The notes under the pieces were generated by a model. It saw only the letters and a list, made by a program, of their open reading frames with translations. It was not told the DNA's origin and ran no database searches. A DNA stretch of 64,000 bases from Oasisia sp. SBJ-2009 (lineage: Eukaryota > Annelida > Polychaeta > Sabellida > Siboglinidae). Below, in pieces: positions 61,428-64,000 of the stretch (position 1 is its first letter; every line of letters starts with the position of its first letter). A program made the position numbers and the translations under genes. Location: NCBI GenBank assembly GCA_964017155.1, contig OZ024857.1, forward strand, positions 5,216,827-5,280,826, written 5' to 3'.

Positions 61428-64000
61428 CGTATGCGGTGTCAGTGATGGGGTGTAGTGTTTGTATGTGGTGTCAGTGATGGGGTGTAGTGTTTGTATGTGG
61501 TGTCAGTGATGGGGTGTAGTGTTTGTGTGCGGTGTCAGTGATGGGGTGTAGTGTTTGTGTGCGGTGTCAGTGATGGGGTGTAGTGTTTGTATGTGGTGTC
61601 AGTGATGGGGTGTAGTGTTTGTATGTGGTGTCAGTGATGGGGTGTAGTGTTTGTTTGCGGTGTCAGTGATGGGGTGTAGTGTCTGTGTGCGGTGTCAGTG
61701 ATGGGGTGTAGTGTTTGTATGCGGTGTCAGTGATGGGGTGTAGTGTTTGTATGTGGTGTCAGTGATGGGGTGTAGTGTTTGTATGTGGTGTCAGTGATGG
61801 GGTGTAGTGTTTGTATGTGGTGTCAGTGATGGGGCGTAGTGTTTGTATGTGGTGTCAGTGATGGGGTGTAGTGTTTGTATGTGGTGTCAGTGATAGGGTG
61901 TAGTGTTTGTATGTGGTGTCAGTGATAGGGTGTAGTGTTTGTATGTGGTGTCAGTGATGGGGTGTAGTGTTTGTATGCGGTGTCAGTGATGGGGTGTAGT
62001 GTTTGTATGTGGTGTCACTGATGGGGTGTAGTGTTTGTATGCGGTGTCAGTGATGGGGTGTAATGTTTGTATGCAGTGTCATTGATGGGGTGTAGTGTTT
62101 GTATGTGGTGTCAGTGATGGGGTGTAGTGTTTGTATGTGGTGTCAGTGATGGGGTGTAGTGTTTGTATGTGGTGTCAGTGATGGGGTGTAGTGTTTGTAT
62201 GTGGTGTCTGTGATGGGGTGTAGTGTTTGTATGTGGTGTCAGTGATGGGGTGTAATGTTTGTATGCGGTGTCAGTGATGGGGTGTAGTGTTTGTATGTGG
62301 TGTCAGTGATGGGGTGTAGTGTTTGTATGCGGTGTCAGTGATGGGGTGTAGTGTTTGTATGGAGTGTCAGTGATGGGGTGTAATGTTTGTATGGAGTGTC
62401 AGTGATGGGGTGTAATGTTTGTATGTGGTGTCAGTGATGGGGTGTAGTGTTTGTATGTGGTGTTTGTGATGGGGTGTAATGTTTGTATGCGGTGTCAGTG
62501 ATGGTGTGTAGTGTTTGTATGTGGTGTCAGTGATGGTGTGTAGTGTTTGTATGGAGTGTCAGTGATGGGGTGTAGTGTTTGTATGTGGTGTCAGTGATGG
62601 TGTGTAGTGTTTGTATGGAGTGTCAGTGATGGTGTGTAGTGTTTGTATGGAGTGTCAGTGATGGTGTGTAGTGTTTGTATGGAGTGTCAGTGATGGTGTG
62701 TAGTGTTTGTATGGAGTGTCAGTGATGGGGTGTAGTGTTTGTATGTGGTGTCAGTGATGGGGTGTAGTGTTTGTATGTGGTGTCAGTGATGGGGTGTAGT
62801 GTTTGTATGTGGTGTCAGTGATGGGGTGTAGTGTTTGTATGCGGTGTCAGTGATGGGGTGTAGTGTTTGTATGTGGTGTCAGTGATGGGGTGTAGTGTTT
62901 GTATGTGGTGTCAGTGATGGGGTGTAATGTTTGTATGTGGTGTCAGTGATGGGGTGTAGTGTTTGTATGTGGTGTCAGTGATGGGGTGTAGTGTTTGTAT
63001 GTGGTGTCAGTGATGGGGTGTAGTGTTTGTATGTGGTGTCAGTGATGGGGTGTAATGTTTGTATGTGGTGTCAGTGATGGGGTGTAGTGTTTGTATGTGG
63101 TGTCAGTGATGGGGTGTAGTGTTTGTATGTGGTGTCAGTGATGGGGTGTAATGTTTGTATGGAGTGTCAGTGATGGGGTGTAATGTTTGTATGTGGTGTC
63201 AGTGATGGGGTGTAGTGTTTGTATGTGGTGTTTGTGATGGGGTGTAATGTTTGTATGCGGTGTCAGTGATGGTGTGTAGTGTTTGTATGGAGTGTCAGTA
63301 ATGGGGTGTAGTGTTTGTATGGAGTGTCAGTGATGGGGTGTAGTGTTTGTATGTGGTGTCAGTGATGGTGTGTAGTGTTTGTATGGAGTGTCAGTGATGG
63401 TGTGTAGTGTTTGTATGGCGTGTCAGTGATGGTGTGTAGTGTTTGTATGGAGTGTCAGTGATGGTGTGTAGTGTTTGTATGGAGTGTCAGTGATGGGGTG
63501 TAGTGTTTGTATGTGGTGTCAGTGATGGGGTGTAGTGTTTGTATGTGGTGTCTGTGATGGGGTGTAGTGTTTGTATGTGGTGTCAGTGATGGTGTGTAGT
63601 GTTTGTATGTGGTGTCAGTGATGGGGTGTAGTGTTTGTATGTGGTGTCAGTGATGGGGTGTAGTGTTTGTATGTAGTGTCAGTGATATGGTGTAGTGTTT
63701 GTATGTGGTGTCAGTGATGGGGTGTAGTGTTTGTATGTGGTGTCAGTGATATGGTGTAGTGTTTGTATGTGGTGTCAGTGATGGGGTGTAGTGTTTGTAT
63801 GTGGTGTCAGTGATGGGGTGTAGTGTTTGTATGTGGTGTCAGTGATGGGGTGTAGTGTTTGTATGCGGTGTCAGTGATGGGGTGTAGTGTTTGTATGTGG
63901 TATCAGTGATAGGGTGTAGTGTTTGTATGTGGTGTCAGTGATGGGGTGTAGTGTTTGTATGTGGTGTCAGTGATGGGGTGTAGTGTTTGTATGTGGTGTC
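61428..64000. repeat. Satellite array, 32-bp unit, about 80 copies, runs off the window
   Basis: Units carry GTGTCAGTGATGGGGTG followed by TAGTGTTTGTATGTG, with GCGG/GAGT/GTGG, GGTG/TGTG and TAATG variants. The rare TGTTTGTGAT unit at 62461 recurs at 63229, exactly 768 bases (24 units) later, with largely matching neighbours, so a 24-unit block has been duplicated. The right end is not in the window. Confidence 0.98.

Noticed and set aside
37224..64000. Search for the onecut homeodomain exon
   Set aside because: No frame with a homeodomain signature (WFxNxR-like helix 3, or the ONECUT FFMNARRR form) was found after the CUT exon; it presumably lies beyond the window.

Overview
This is animal nuclear DNA: spliced genes, very long introns, abundant mini- and microsatellites, and degraded non-LTR retrotransposons. 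The protein families and the style of the retrotransposons fit an invertebrate, perhaps a lophotrochozoan such as a mollusc. That placement is a guess from general character and not from a diagnostic marker.

Two genes can be supported, arranged head to head. (1) On the minus strand is WDR4 (Trm82/wuho family), the WD-repeat partner of the tRNA m7G46 methyltransferase METTL1. I assembled six exons by hand: exon 1 at 32826-32899, then 7340-7478, 4530-4682, 1525-1634, 1251-1308 and about 226-462. All junction phases agree, all donors are GTRAGT, GTCAGT or GTATGT, and the joined product has 257 residues. The rest of the gene lies to the left of the window. Intron 1 is about 25.3 kb. (2) On the plus strand is the first coding exon of a ONECUT/HNF6 transcription factor (36140-37223), ending at a phase-1 GTGAGT donor just after the CUT domain. 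The homeodomain exon was not found, so this intron appears to run past the right edge (26.8 kb or more). The two start codons are 3.24 kb apart.

Most of the remainder is repeats. There are seven long tandem arrays: mixed units at 473-1165, 23 bp at 4706-6625, 29 bp at 12078-13687, 66 bp at 25990-27326, 19 bp at 27905-29060, 31 bp at 52612-54225, and 32 bp from 61428 to the window end. Several have higher-order structure, with blocks of 9 to 24 units duplicated. Pure (CACACG)n and (ACGC)n arrays lie between the two promoters. Three decayed LINE reverse-transcriptase fragments (14.7, 21 and 55.5 kb), a dispersed family with inverted ends resembling a MITE (11.0, 13.9, 19.2 and 23.7 kb), two long hairpins and a possible SINE were also seen.

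Between the repeats are CpG-richer, non-repetitive islands without recognisable coding content but with homeodomain-like TAATTA/TAATCC, E-box and CCAAT motifs. They occur in the WDR4 introns and in the onecut intron. They look like candidate cis-regulatory elements of onecut, which would make WDR4 a bystander gene in a onecut regulatory domain. That last step is inference.
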